A DNA stretch of 64,000 bases from contig NZ_CP109596.1 of assembly GCF_036327755.1 (NCBI RefSeq), positions 3,782,001-3,846,000 on the forward strand, in the 5' to 3' direction. Shown here one piece after another: positions 16,489 through 25,487 of this stretch. The first letter of the stretch is position 1. Every line of letters begins with the position of its first letter. Origin of the DNA: Nocardia sp. NBC_01503 (GTDB lineage Bacteria; Actinomycetota; Actinomycetes; Mycobacteriales; Mycobacteriaceae). Under the pieces are notes generated by a model. The model had not been told where the DNA came from. It searched no databases and saw only the letters and a program-made list of their open reading frames with translations. Position numbers and translations under genes: made by a program.

Positions 16489-17490
16489 ATGTCCTCGGCT
16501 ATCCCTTTGAATGTCGGAATCGTCCGGTCCGCTGGTGTGGATGCCGACGCCCCGAAGCGGGTTCTGCTCGCTGAGCCTCGCGGCTATTGCGCCGGTGTCG
16601 ATCGGGCGGTGGTGACGGTGGAGAAGGCTCTCGAAAAGCACGGTGCGCCTATTTATGTGCGCAAGGAAATCGTGCACAACCGGCACGTGGTGGAGACCCT
16701 GCGGGACCGCGGGGTGATCTTCGTGGACGAGACCGACGAGGTGCCCGAGGGCGCGCTCGTGGTGTTCTCCGCGCACGGTGTCTCCCCGGCGGTGCACGAA
16801 TCGGCCGCCGAACGGAATCTGCACACCATCGACGCCACCTGCCCGCTGGTCACCAAGGTGCACCAGGAGGCCAAGCGCTTCGCGCGCGATGATTTCGACA
16901 TTCTGCTCATCGGCCACGAGGGGCATGAGGAGGTCGAGGGCACCGCCGGAGAGGCCCCCGATCACGTCCAGTTGGTGGATGGTCCGGATGCGGTCGACGC
17001 GATCACCGTGCGCGATGAGAACAAGGTGATCTGGCTCTCGCAGACCACGCTCTCGGTGGACGAGACCATGGAGACGGTGCATCGGCTGCGGGCCAAGTTC
17101 CCGAATCTGCAGGATCCGCCGAGCGATGACATCTGCTACGCCACCTCCAATCGGCAGACCGCGGTGAAGGCCATGGCCCCCGCCTGCGATCTGGTGATCG
17201 TGGTCGGCTCGCGCAACTCCTCCAATTCGGTGCGCCTGGTCGAGGTGGCGCTGACCGCGGGCGCGGGTGCCGCGCATCTGGTCGACTATGCGCGCGAGGT
17301 CGATCCGGCGTGGTTCGACGGGGTGCGGACCATCGGTCTCACCTCCGGGGCCTCGGTGCCGGAGATCCTGGTCGAGGGTGTGCTGGAGATGCTCGCCCAG
17401 CACGGCTTCGGCGATGTGCAGCCGGTCACCACCGCAAATGAGACGCTGGTCTTCTCGCTGCCGCGCGAATTGCGTTCCGCGCGTAGCTGA
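16489..17490 (+). CDS. ispH: 4-hydroxy-3-methylbut-2-enyl diphosphate reductase
   Basis: IspH (LytB) makes IPP and DMAPP in the last step of the MEP isoprenoid pathway, using a [4Fe-4S] cluster. The three cluster cysteines are visible: C34 in PRGYCAGVDRA, C118 in DATCPLVTKV and C216 in DDICYATSNRQ. The catalytic glutamate region (SGASVPE) follows. The 333-residue length is normal. The ATG has GAGG only three bases upstream and a TATTCT element about seven bases upstream, so a leaderless start is also possible. A strong terminator follows. Confidence 0.97.
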   Translation: MSSAIPLNVGIVRSAGVDADAPKRVLLAEPRGYCAGVDRAVVTVEKALEKHGAPIYVRKEIVHNRHVVETLRDRGVIFVDETDEVPEGALVVFSAHGVSPAVHESAAERNLHTIDATCPLVTKVHQEAKRFARDDFDILLIGHEGHEEVEGTAGEAPDHVQLVDGPDAVDAITVRDENKVIWLSQTTLSVDETMETVHRLRAKFPNLQDPPSDDICYATSNRQTAVKAMAPACDLVIVVGSRNSSNSVRLVEVALTAGAGAAHLVDYAREVDPAWFDGVRTIGLTSGASVPEILVEGVLEMLAQHGFGDVQPVTTANETLVFSLPRELRSARS

Positions 17491-17506
17491 TTCGGGTTAT
17501 ACGAAA

Positions 17507-17540
17507 ATCCCCGTACCTGCGAGGTACGGGGATTCTTTTT
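17507..17540 (+). terminator. strong terminator of ispH
   Basis: A perfect 12-bp stem ATCCCCGTACCT / AGGTACGGGGAT with a GCG loop and the tail TCTTTTTGC, 16 bases after the ispH stop. It also faces the end of the convergent DUF6542 gene. Confidence 0.93.
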
Positions 17541-17557
17541 GCTCATGGGGGGTGTTC

Positions 17558-18526
17558 TCAGCGCTCGATGCGGCCCGAATCGCGTTCGCGGTAGCGCACA
17601 TTCGGGCGCGGATGCGGCGGCACCTCGGGGTTCTGCGCGCGGCGGCGGCGCGGTTCGGCGGCGCCCGCCGGATTGGCGCGCTCGGCCGGATTGGCGCGGC
17701 GCTCAGGCGGGGGCTTGCGCTCACCGGTGGGCTTGCGATCCGGATTCGGCTTACGGTCCGGATTCGCCTTGCGGTCGGCGGGCGGGGTGCGCTTGCGATC
17801 GGTGCCGGGCTGGCGACCGCCCGACTGCCGATTGCCGGTCTGCCCCGCCGCGGCCGAGCGATCCGCACCCACCCGCGGCGGGCGGGCCGCCACGCGACCG
17901 GCGGGACGGCGATTGCCCGAAGTCGATTCGGATGCGTCCGCGCCACCCTGATCCGCCGGGGAGGATCGAAAGCGTCGTTTGGCGGAATCCTTGGTATCGG
18001 TCGCGGCACGCGGGGTGCGCACGGGCCGGGTGGACCGGGCGCGCGGTGTGCCGAACGGACTGCCGGATTCGCCGCTCTGCTCACGGCGGTGCAGGAATAC
18101 CCGACCCGCGGCGATGATCAGCACCAGTACGGTTGCCAGCGCCATGGTGGGGAAGCGATTCACCAGGGGGATGGCCAGATTCAGCAGGATTTCCTTGATC
18201 TTGAATCCGCCGGAGTTGCCGAGCATCTGCTGATACGCCAGCGGTACGGCCAGGAAGAGCAGCAGTGGCGGCAGCACCACGGTGGTGAAGAGTCCGCGGT
18301 ACCGCACGATGAGCACGGCCAGGACACAGCCGATCACATACAGCGAGGCGAAGGTACCGGTCAGCTCGTCGCCACCCATGGCGTCGATCAAGAATCCGAT
18401 GAAGGTGCAGGTCACGGCAGTGAGCACCGCGATCCCGGCGGAGACGCCGGGGACCGTCGGCAGGATCGAACGGTGCGACGGGGGCACCTCTGCTCGCTCG
18501 CGCTGGGTAACTGCCACGTCAAGCAC
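17558..18526 (-). CDS. DUF6542 membrane protein with basic repeat tail
   Basis: A 322-residue protein. Residues 25-145 hold about four hydrophobic membrane segments (such as AGIAVLTAVTCTFIGFLI and TVVLPPLLLFLAVPLAY). From residue 150 on it is a long, strongly basic, disordered tail rich in Arg, Pro and Asn with short repeats PDRKPNPDRKP and ERRANPAERANPAG. The position after ispH matches Rv1111c. The start is uncertain: GTG at the given position, or GTG three codons later. Neither has a ribosome site. The tail could bind nucleic acid or anionic envelope polymers, but that is speculation. No enzymatic motif is visible. Confidence 0.85.
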   Translation of the reverse strand: MLDVAVTQRERAEVPPSHRSILPTVPGVSAGIAVLTAVTCTFIGFLIDAMGGDELTGTFASLYVIGCVLAVLIVRYRGLFTTVVLPPLLLFLAVPLAYQQMLGNSGGFKIKEILLNLAIPLVNRFPTMALATVLVLIIAAGRVFLHRREQSGESGSPFGTPRARSTRPVRTPRAATDTKDSAKRRFRSSPADQGGADASESTSGNRRPAGRVAARPPRVGADRSAAAGQTGNRQSGGRQPGTDRKRTPPADRKANPDRKPNPDRKPTGERKPPPERRANPAERANPAGAAEPRRRRAQNPEVPPHPRPNVRYRERDSGRIER

Positions 18527-18594
18527 ACTAAAGCATGTGGCCGTTCCGCGAGGTAGGCGACATCATGCCGAGATCCCCGAGCGAGTCAAGGGCA

Positions 18595-19743
18595 TTACTC
18601 GGAATCGGCGAATCCCACCGCCCTGGGCCAGGTTTCCACGCGCTGGATTTCCTCGACCGGAGTGTCCGAAATCTCTAGATCGTGAAGTTTGCGGGCGGTC
18701 ACCATCACGCGCGTCTCCATGGAGGCGACGGTGAAATTGAACGAATCCACCGCCTTGCCCAATTGCGCGCCGAGCCGGTCCAGATGGCGGCCGGTCGTGC
18801 CCAACCGTGCGTAGAGCTCACGGCCGAGCTGCTGGATCAGCGCCATATCCTGCGACATGGCCTCCTGTCGCCAACCGAGTGCGACCGTGCGCAGCAGCGC
18901 CATCAAGGTGGTCGGGGTCGCCAGGACCACATTGCGACCGAAGGCGTATTCGAGCAGTCCCGGATCGGCGCCCAGTGCGGCATCCAGGAACGGATCACCG
19001 GGGACGAACAGGATGACGAATTCGGGGGAGGGGTCGAAGGCGGCCCAGTACTCTTTGGCCGCCAGCTGATCCACATGGTTGCGCAGATGTTTGGCATGCC
19101 GGCTCAGCTGGTTATCGCGCTCGCGCGGATCCTCGGTGGAGGCGGCCTCGAGATACGCGGTGCACGGCACCTTGGCATCGACCACGATCTGCCGACCGCC
19201 CGCCAGCCGCACCACCATGTCCGGGCGCACCACCCCCTCGGTGCTGCCGGTGGTGCCCGCGCGCCGGGTGACCTGGGTGTCGAAATCGCAGTGCCGGGTC
19301 ATACCCGCGAGCTCCACCACCCGCTCCAATTGGATCTCACCCCAGCGCCCGCGCACCTGCGGGGCGCGTAACGCGGCCACCAATTGTGAGGTCTGCGTGG
19401 AGAGCTGATGGGAGATGTGCTGCATTCCCGCAACCTGTTCGCGCAGACCGGAATACGCGTTGATGCGATTGTGCTCGACCTCCTGGATATGGCGATTGAG
19501 CGTGCCGACCGCCTCGCGCAGCGGCTCCATCATCGCCCCGAGTTGATGCGAATGCCGCCGTGCCGCATCCTCACTCGCCGCACCCAGTGACTGTCGTAAC
19601 AACCGTTCGTTGTCATGCATCGAATTCAAGCGCGCTTCGGCGACCGCGGCCCGTTGCCCCGCGCGCGCGGAATGGCCCAGCCATCCCACGCCGAGCCCGG
19701 CGATGAAGACCAACAGCAGCGCGAACAGCATCGGTGCGGTCAT
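18595..19743 (-). CDS. rmuC: RmuC family DNA recombination protein
   Basis: RmuC proteins limit inversions at short inverted repeats in E. coli and carry a nuclease-like fold. The 382-residue product has an N-terminal membrane segment (LFALLLVFIAGLGVGWLG), a helical/coiled region to about residue 120, and the RmuC core with RGRWGEIQLERVVELAGM, RPDMVVRLAGGRQIVVDAKVP and EFVILFVPGDPFLDAAL. The ATG (MTAPMLFALLL) places the membrane segment at the very N-terminus as in the family. A dispersed palindromic repeat lies just upstream. Confidence 0.92.
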   Translation of the reverse strand: MTAPMLFALLLVFIAGLGVGWLGHSARAGQRAAVAEARLNSMHDNERLLRQSLGAASEDAARRHSHQLGAMMEPLREAVGTLNRHIQEVEHNRINAYSGLREQVAGMQHISHQLSTQTSQLVAALRAPQVRGRWGEIQLERVVELAGMTRHCDFDTQVTRRAGTTGSTEGVVRPDMVVRLAGGRQIVVDAKVPCTAYLEAASTEDPRERDNQLSRHAKHLRNHVDQLAAKEYWAAFDPSPEFVILFVPGDPFLDAALGADPGLLEYAFGRNVVLATPTTLMALLRTVALGWRQEAMSQDMALIQQLGRELYARLGTTGRHLDRLGAQLGKAVDSFNFTVASMETRVMVTARKLHDLEISDTPVEEIQRVETWPRAVGFADSE

Positions 19744-19845
19744 GGGAGGCGAGTTTGCCGCATGCCACCGACAATTCCGTGAAAGCGGCGGCAAACCCGC
19801 CGCTCGGCACCTTTTGCCAACGGCGACTGGGGCGGGAAAGATGCC

Positions 19846-19933
19846 GTCATCCCGGCATGCTTTTGGCCGGGATCAACACCGGGAGTACGCATTCGAATCG
19901 TATGGATCCCGGCCAAAAGCGCGCCGGGGTGAC
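19846..19933. repeat. dispersed inverted repeat, copy 3, full length
   Basis: The clearest copy: left arm GTCATCCCGGCATGCTTTT plus GGCCGGGATC, a loop of about 30 bases, and right arm GATCCCGGCCAAAAGCGCG plus CCGGGGTGAC. It lies between divergent rmuC and sbcD. Confidence 0.85.
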
Positions 19934-20107
19934 GAAGGGCTCGCGCCGGGCTGACGGAGGGGCTGGGAAGGCGTAGAGGATGGGCCGGATGGCGAGAGGC
20001 TTGCTGAACCGGCCATTGTGCACGTGCCCGGCAATACATCGGCGAGTTCGTGGCGGCGCGCCTGGGTGCCGATGAAACTGTCGGGGGGATCGCCTACCGT
20101 CGGCGGC

Positions 20108-21508
20108 ATGCGAATCCTGCACACCTCCGACTGGCATATCGGACGCACCTTCCACGGTGTCGATCTGCTGTCCGATCAGGAGTGTTCGCTGCGCGCCATT
20201 GCCGAACTCGTGGCCGCGGAGCGGGTGGATGTGGTGGTGCTGCCGGGGGATGTGTACGACCGCTCCATTCCGAGCGCCGATGCGATCGCGGTGTGTAATC
20301 GGGGATTCGAGGCGATTCGCGCCGCGGGGGCGACCATTGTGGCGACTTCGGGCAATCACGATTCGCCGACTCGGCTCGGGGCGCTGGGCACCTTCGCCGC
20401 GGCGGGCGGATTGCATCTTCGATGCGGCATAGCCGAAGTGGCACGGCCGGTAATGGTGTCCGATTCGCACGGAGAGGTGGCTTTCTATGGAATCCCGTAT
20501 CTGGAGCCGGAAATCACCCGCGCGGAACTGGGCGTGCCACAGGCGCGTTCGCACGCGGAGATTCTGGACGCGGCCATGGGATTGATTCGCGTGGATCTCG
20601 CGGCCCGCGCCGGGGTGCGCTCGGTGGTGCTGGCGCACGCCTTCGTGGTCGGCGGGGAGGCGACCGGATCCGAGCGTTCGATTTCGGTGGGCGGGGTGGA
20701 GACGGTGCCGCTCGGCGCATTCGCGGATATCGACTATGTGGCGCTGGGCCATTTGCACTCGCCGCAGACGTTGTCGGAGTCGGTGCGGTACTCCGGATCG
20801 CCGCTGCCCTATTCGTTCGGTGAGCGTTCGCATCGCAAATCGGTGTGGATCGTCGATCTCGACGCCGACGGTTTGTCGGAGGTGACCCGGCATGAGCTGC
20901 CGGTGGTGCGCGGGCTGAGCCAGCTCAGCGGCACTATGGAAGAGCTGCTCCAAGCGCCGGAACACGCTGCCGCCGAAGCGGATTACGTCTCGGCCACCCT
21001 CACCGATCAGGCCCGGCCGGTCGACGCGCTGCGCAAACTGCGGGAGCGTTTCCCGCACGCGGTCCATGTGGAATGGGCACGCCCGGAAGGCAATCCGGAG
21101 CTGCACTACCGCGAACGCGTACACGGTCGCCGTGACACCGAGATCGCCCAGAGCTTCCTCACCGATGTGCGCGGCGCACCCACCTCGGGCGAGATGACGT
21201 GGCTCGAACGGGCCCTCGGCGCGGCCGCGCGCGAGAAGGATGGTCCGGTGCGGGCCCCCGCGGCGGGGCCGGATGTTCGCGTCGACCGCCCGGACGTGAG
21301 CGAGCCGAGCTCCGGCACGCAAGCGGCTCCGGCAGCCGCCGCCCCCCTCGGCGAAAACGTGCGGTCGGAGCAGTCGCCGGAGCGGCGGCCGGTCGCGGAC
21401 GATGGCGGCACGCGGCTATCGGGTGACGGCGAATTGGATGGCGATCTAGGACTTTTCGGTCTCACGCCGCCCGAATCCGATGGTGGCGCAGCCGAGTTGA
21501 GTGCATGA
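20108..21508 (+). CDS. sbcD: nuclease SbcCD subunit D
   Basis: The Mre11-type phosphoesterase of SbcCD, which opens hairpins and protein-blocked DNA ends. All metal motifs are present in order: TSDWHIG (residues 6-12), VLPGDVYDRS, TSGNHDSPTR, LAHAFVVGG and LGHLHSPQ. The N-terminal 380 residues match the family. The remaining 85 residues form an unusual Pro/Ala/Gly-rich acidic tail. The ATG gives the standard MRILHTSDWHIG start; a TACCGT element about eight bases upstream suggests a leaderless mRNA. sbcC follows 91 bases downstream. Confidence 0.95.
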   Translation: MRILHTSDWHIGRTFHGVDLLSDQECSLRAIAELVAAERVDVVVLPGDVYDRSIPSADAIAVCNRGFEAIRAAGATIVATSGNHDSPTRLGALGTFAAAGGLHLRCGIAEVARPVMVSDSHGEVAFYGIPYLEPEITRAELGVPQARSHAEILDAAMGLIRVDLAARAGVRSVVLAHAFVVGGEATGSERSISVGGVETVPLGAFADIDYVALGHLHSPQTLSESVRYSGSPLPYSFGERSHRKSVWIVDLDADGLSEVTRHELPVVRGLSQLSGTMEELLQAPEHAAAEADYVSATLTDQARPVDALRKLRERFPHAVHVEWARPEGNPELHYRERVHGRRDTEIAQSFLTDVRGAPTSGEMTWLERALGAAAREKDGPVRAPAAGPDVRVDRPDVSEPSSGTQAAPAAAAPLGENVRSEQSPERRPVADDGGTRLSGDGELDGDLGLFGLTPPESDGGAAELSA

Positions 21509-21599
21509 CGGGTTATCGCGGAGGCGCGACGGCGTGTCCCGAGGGCAGTCGTATGCGCCGGGATGTTGGATGGTGTGTGGCGGCGGAAGGGGATCGAGC

Positions 21600-24500
21600 G
21601 TGCGGCTGCATCGTTTGGAGCTGACGGCTTTCGGGCCGTTCGCGGAGACCGCCGTGGTGGATTTCGACGAATTGGGGGCCGACGGGCTCTTCCTGCTGCA
21701 TGGCCAGACCGGTGCGGGCAAGACGACCGTGCTGGACGCGGTCGCCTTCGCGCTCTACGGGAGCGTGCCCGGGGCGCGCGGTGAGAAACGGCTGCACTCC
21801 GATCACGCCGATGAACAGACCCCGCCGCGTGTGCAATTGGAGGCCACGCTCGGCGGTCGCCGCCTGCGTTTGACGCGTTCACCGGAGTTTCAGCGCCCGA
21901 GCACGCGCGCGAAGAGCGGTTGGGTCAAAGAGAACGCGTCCGCGACCCTGGAGTGGTTGGACGGCCGCGGCCAGCACCTGTCCCGAATTCCCGATATCGG
22001 TGATGAGGTGCTCCGCCTGCTCGGTATGAGCGCCGATCAGTTCTTCCAGGTCGTACTGCTGCCGCAGGGCGATTTCGCACGCTTCCTCCGCGCCGATAAC
22101 GAGGATCGCGAGAAGCTCCTCGAAAAGCTCTTCGACACCGAACGTTTCGGTACCGCGGAACAGTGGTTGATCGATAAGCGCCGCGCCAGCGGGGCCGACC
22201 TCGACACCCGCAAAAGCACCATCGACCGCCTCATCGGCCAGGTCGTCACGGCCGCCGGCCTCCCCGCCACCGAAACCGCGGGCCTGCTCGAATCCGGCGA
22301 ATGGTCCCGCACCCTGCTGACCGCCGCCCGCGCCGACCTCACCGCCACCGCCGCCGAACGCGAACGGCGCCAGCAGATCTCGGCCCGCGCCCGCGCCGCC
22401 GCCGAGGAGCAGCGCCGCCTGCATACGCTGCACCGCCGCCGCACCGAGGCCACCACCCACCTCGCCGCCCACGCGGAATCCGCCCCCCACCGCGAAAACC
22501 TCCAGTCCGAACTCGACCGCGCCCGCCGCGCCGAACCGGTCGCCACCGCCCTCACCGAAGCCCGTACCGCCGCGGTAACCCTGCGCCGCCGCGAAGAGGA
22601 GGCCACCCGCACCGCCGAACACCTCGCCACCCGCCTGCTCGAACCCGCCTCCGCCGAACTCGACGGAACCACCTGGGCCGCAACAGATCTTGCCGCATCC
22701 GAACTGTCGAACAGCGACTACGCGGCCGACCTCGAAGCGATCGAGCAGCCCGTCCCGGCCGATCGCGAGAGGGAGCCGGAGGTGAGTTCGCCCGGTGGGC
22801 GGGGGCGCGGGTTGGAGGCCGCCGTGCAGCGGTGGAGTGCGCAGATGGGTGCGCTCGATGAGGTGCTGGCCGATGCGGATTCGGCCAAGCGGCTCATGGG
22901 GGAGTTGAAGCGGCTGCGCGGGGAGCAGCGGGAGCTGTCGGGACGGCTGACGAAACTGGCTGAGCGACGTCGTCAGGTGCCGCAAGCTATTGCGGGGGTG
23001 GAGGTTCGGCTGCGGGAGGCCACCGATGCGGCGGCCGGACTGCCGGTACTGGAGGCCGAGCGGGAGCGGTTGAAGTCGGCTGCCAAGGCCGCGCTGGAGT
23101 TGGAGCAGCGGCGTGGTGAGTTGACGCGTGCGGCAACGGGTTTCGAGTCGGCGCGGGTGCGGCATCTGGATGCGCGGGAACACACGCTCTCGCTGCGGGA
23201 GCAGCGGCTGGCGGGTATGGCCGCGGAATTGGCCGGGGCGCTGGTGGATTCGGAGCCCTGTGCGGTGTGCGGGTCGGCCGAGCATCCCGCGCCCGCGCGG
23301 CCCACCACGCAGGCTGTATCCAAGCAGGCAGAGGAGACCGCGCTCGCCGCGGAACGGGCCGCCGAAGCCGCTCGTGATCGCGCCGGGCAGCAGGTCGCGG
23401 AGCTGGAGCGCGCCATCGAGGTGCTGGTTGAGCGGGGCGGCGACGCCGACAAAGCCGAGCTCGCCGGTGGTTTGGCCGAGGCCGAAACGCGCTGGGCCGC
23501 AGCGCGCGACCGTGCCGAGCTCGCCAATGGCCTGACCGCCGAGTTGGAGCGCTTGCGGACCGAGGACACTCGCCTGCAGGACGAACTGCGCGACTGTGAA
23601 AGCCGTTCCAGCGCGACGATGGAACGCGTGGTCGCCACCGATCGCAGGCTCGCGGAACTCACCGAGCGGCTCACCACCGCCGCCGGTGCCGATGGCACGG
23701 TGGAGCGTCGCCGAGCTCGCCTCGACGCCCTGGTCGCGGGAGCCACGGCGGTTCGTGAGGCGCGAACCGAAGCGGCGCTGGCGCGCGAACAGGTCGCCTC
23801 GCTCGCGGTACGCGTCGAAAAGCTTTCCTACGACGCCGGTTTGGTCGAGACCGCGCCACCGGTCATGGGCGAGACCGGCCCCGACTACACCGTCCTGGCC
23901 GAGTACGCCCGCGCGGTCGACGCCGCCTCCCGGCCCGCGCAGCGCCAGGCCGATATCGAAGCCGAACTGATCGCCGCGGACCGCGCCCGCGCGCACGCCG
24001 AAGCCGTCCTCGCCGAACCTGAGATCCAGGCCGTGGCGGAGGTCGCCCTCGGCGATCTGGAATCCCTGGAAACCGCTGTCGCCGAAGCACAATCGGCCCT
24101 CGAACGTGCCGTCTCCGCGCATACGGTGGCGACCCGGCGCGTGGAGCAACTCGAAGAGCTCTGCTCCCAGCTCTGGGCGGCCGTCGACCGCTTGGCCCCC
24201 ATCCAGCGCGCTCACGACGAACTCGCACGCCTCGCGGAGGTGGTCGCGGGCCGCGGTGAGAACAATCGCCGAATGTCGCTGCGGTCCTACGTTCTCGCGG
24301 CCCGCCTCGAAGAGGTGGCCGTGGCCGGTTCGGTACGTCTGCGCCGAATGTCCGGTGGCCGTTACGAATTCGTGCACACCGACGCCGCGGGACCGCGCGG
24401 TCGGCGCGGCGGCCTCGGCCTCGATATCCGAGACGACTACACCGGAGCCATCCGTCCGGCGAAGACCCTCTCCGGCGGCGAAACCTTCATGGCTTCATTG

Positions 24501-24764
24501 GCTCTGGCCCTCGGCCTCGCCGATGTGGTGGCAGCTGAATCCGGTGGCCTGGTCCTGGACACCCTCTTCATCGACGAGGGTTTCGGCAGCCTCGACGCCG
24601 ACACCCTCGACGCCGTCATGGGCGTCCTGGACGAACTCCGCTCGGGCGGTCGAGTCGTAGGCGTGGTCAGCCACGTCGACGAAATGCGCCAGCGAATCCC
24701 GAGCCGCCTCCACGTAATCCGCGGCCGCACCGGCTCCCACCTGGAAACCTCCCTGAGCGCCTGA
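21600..24764 (+). CDS. sbcC: nuclease SbcCD subunit C
   Basis: A 1054-residue Rad50-type ATPase partner of SbcD. Walker A GQTGAGKTT has its lysine at residue 41. Long coiled coils flank a zinc hook with cysteines at about 554 and 557 (EPCAVCGSAEHPAP). The C-terminal lobe has the signature LSGGETFMASLALALG near 957 and Walker B LFIDEGFGSLD. The GTG was chosen because GGAAGGGG lies seven bases upstream and the next residues (VRLHRLELTAFGPF) match family N-termini; a longer frame overlapping sbcD has no such support. Confidence 0.95.
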   Translation: MRLHRLELTAFGPFAETAVVDFDELGADGLFLLHGQTGAGKTTVLDAVAFALYGSVPGARGEKRLHSDHADEQTPPRVQLEATLGGRRLRLTRSPEFQRPSTRAKSGWVKENASATLEWLDGRGQHLSRIPDIGDEVLRLLGMSADQFFQVVLLPQGDFARFLRADNEDREKLLEKLFDTERFGTAEQWLIDKRRASGADLDTRKSTIDRLIGQVVTAAGLPATETAGLLESGEWSRTLLTAARADLTATAAERERRQQISARARAAAEEQRRLHTLHRRRTEATTHLAAHAESAPHRENLQSELDRARRAEPVATALTEARTAAVTLRRREEEATRTAEHLATRLLEPASAELDGTTWAATDLAASELSNSDYAADLEAIEQPVPADREREPEVSSPGGRGRGLEAAVQRWSAQMGALDEVLADADSAKRLMGELKRLRGEQRELSGRLTKLAERRRQVPQAIAGVEVRLREATDAAAGLPVLEAERERLKSAAKAALELEQRRGELTRAATGFESARVRHLDAREHTLSLREQRLAGMAAELAGALVDSEPCAVCGSAEHPAPARPTTQAVSKQAEETALAAERAAEAARDRAGQQVAELERAIEVLVERGGDADKAELAGGLAEAETRWAAARDRAELANGLTAELERLRTEDTRLQDELRDCESRSSATMERVVATDRRLAELTERLTTAAGADGTVERRRARLDALVAGATAVREARTEAALAREQVASLAVRVEKLSYDAGLVETAPPVMGETGPDYTVLAEYARAVDAASRPAQRQADIEAELIAADRARAHAEAVLAEPEIQAVAEVALGDLESLETAVAEAQSALERAVSAHTVATRRVEQLEELCSQLWAAVDRLAPIQRAHDELARLAEVVAGRGENNRRMSLRSYVLAARLEEVAVAGSVRLRRMSGGRYEFVHTDAAGPRGRRGGLGLDIRDDYTGAIRPAKTLSGGETFMASLALALGLADVVAAESGGLVLDTLFIDEGFGSLDADTLDAVMGVLDELRSGGRVVGVVSHVDEMRQRIPSRLHVIRGRTGSHLETSLSA

Positions 24765-24887
24765 TCCGTCGCCCGCACCCAGCTGCCTGTGCGCCCAGCG
24801 GTACCGATGTGGCATCGAACCACCCGAAACCCGCACCGTCGGTACCCGTGATCACCCGTCCGGTATTCCCAATGCGCCTGGACGGTT

Positions 24888-24947
24888 GCTCACCAGGAAC
24901 TGGCGGCGACGGGGTACCGCGATTGCCGCCATCAGTTCCTGCTGAGC
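24888..24947. terminator. bidirectional hairpin between sbcC and ogt
   Basis: Long imperfect inverted repeat: GCTCACCAGGAACTGGCGGC pairs with GCCGCCATCAGTTCCTGCTGAGC (given here in two parts: GCCGCCATCAG and TTCCTGCTGAGC). It lies between convergent genes. Confidence 0.6.
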
Positions 24948-24971
24948 ATTCGTTCAAATGCCTTGGGGGCG

Positions 24972-25487
24972 TCAGGCTTCGTGGTTCAGGAGCCAGCGCT
25001 TGATGTCCAGGCCCCAGCGGAAGCCGCCGAGGCTGCCGTCGGTGCGGATGACCCGGTGGCAGGGGACGAACAGGGCCGCGGCATTGCGGGCGCAGGCATT
25101 CGCGGCGGCGCGGGTGGCGGCGGGGCGACCGGAGGCGGCGGCGAAATCGGTGTAGGTGACCGGGTCGCCGGCGGGAATCTTGCGCAGCACCTCCCAGGCG
25201 TGGACCAGGAAGGGGCCCGAAAGCTGGCGCACCGTAATCGAATCGATGATGGTCAGATCACCCGAGTGGTATGCCTCGACGGCCTTGGTGACCTGTCCCA
25301 GTTCGGTCCGCTCATGCAGAGCGCCGGGGCGCAGGGTCGCGTGGATGAGGCCGCGGAGGTTCTCGGCGTCGGCAGTCCAGCCGGAGGCCAGTACCGCGCC
25401 GTCGGGATCGACCAGGGCGGTGAAGGGCCCCGCCGGAGTGGTGACGGTGGCGAAATCTGCGGTCGCGGTGACGGTTTGGGTATTCAC
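24972..25487 (-). CDS. ogt: methylated-DNA--protein-cysteine methyltransferase
   Basis: This suicide enzyme takes the alkyl group from O6-alkylguanine onto a cysteine. The active-site motif FVPCHRVI places that cysteine at about residue 143. The helix-turn-helix segment with the DNA-probing arginine (SGRPAATRAAANACARN) precedes it. At 171 residues it is of normal length. The GTG start overlaps the stop of the upstream ada-alkA gene by four bases, so the two are translated together, the same order as Rv1317c-Rv1316c. Confidence 0.95.
   Translation of the reverse strand: MNTQTVTATADFATVTTPAGPFTALVDPDGAVLASGWTADAENLRGLIHATLRPGALHERTELGQVTKAVEAYHSGDLTIIDSITVRQLSGPFLVHAWEVLRKIPAGDPVTYTDFAAASGRPAATRAAANACARNAAALFVPCHRVIRTDGSLGGFRWGLDIKRWLLNHEA

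Noticed and set aside
21879..24377. Long minus-strand open frame (over 800 codons) opposite sbcC
   Set aside because: It is antisense to a fully recognisable SbcC and is a by-product of GC-rich codon use; no family resemblance.
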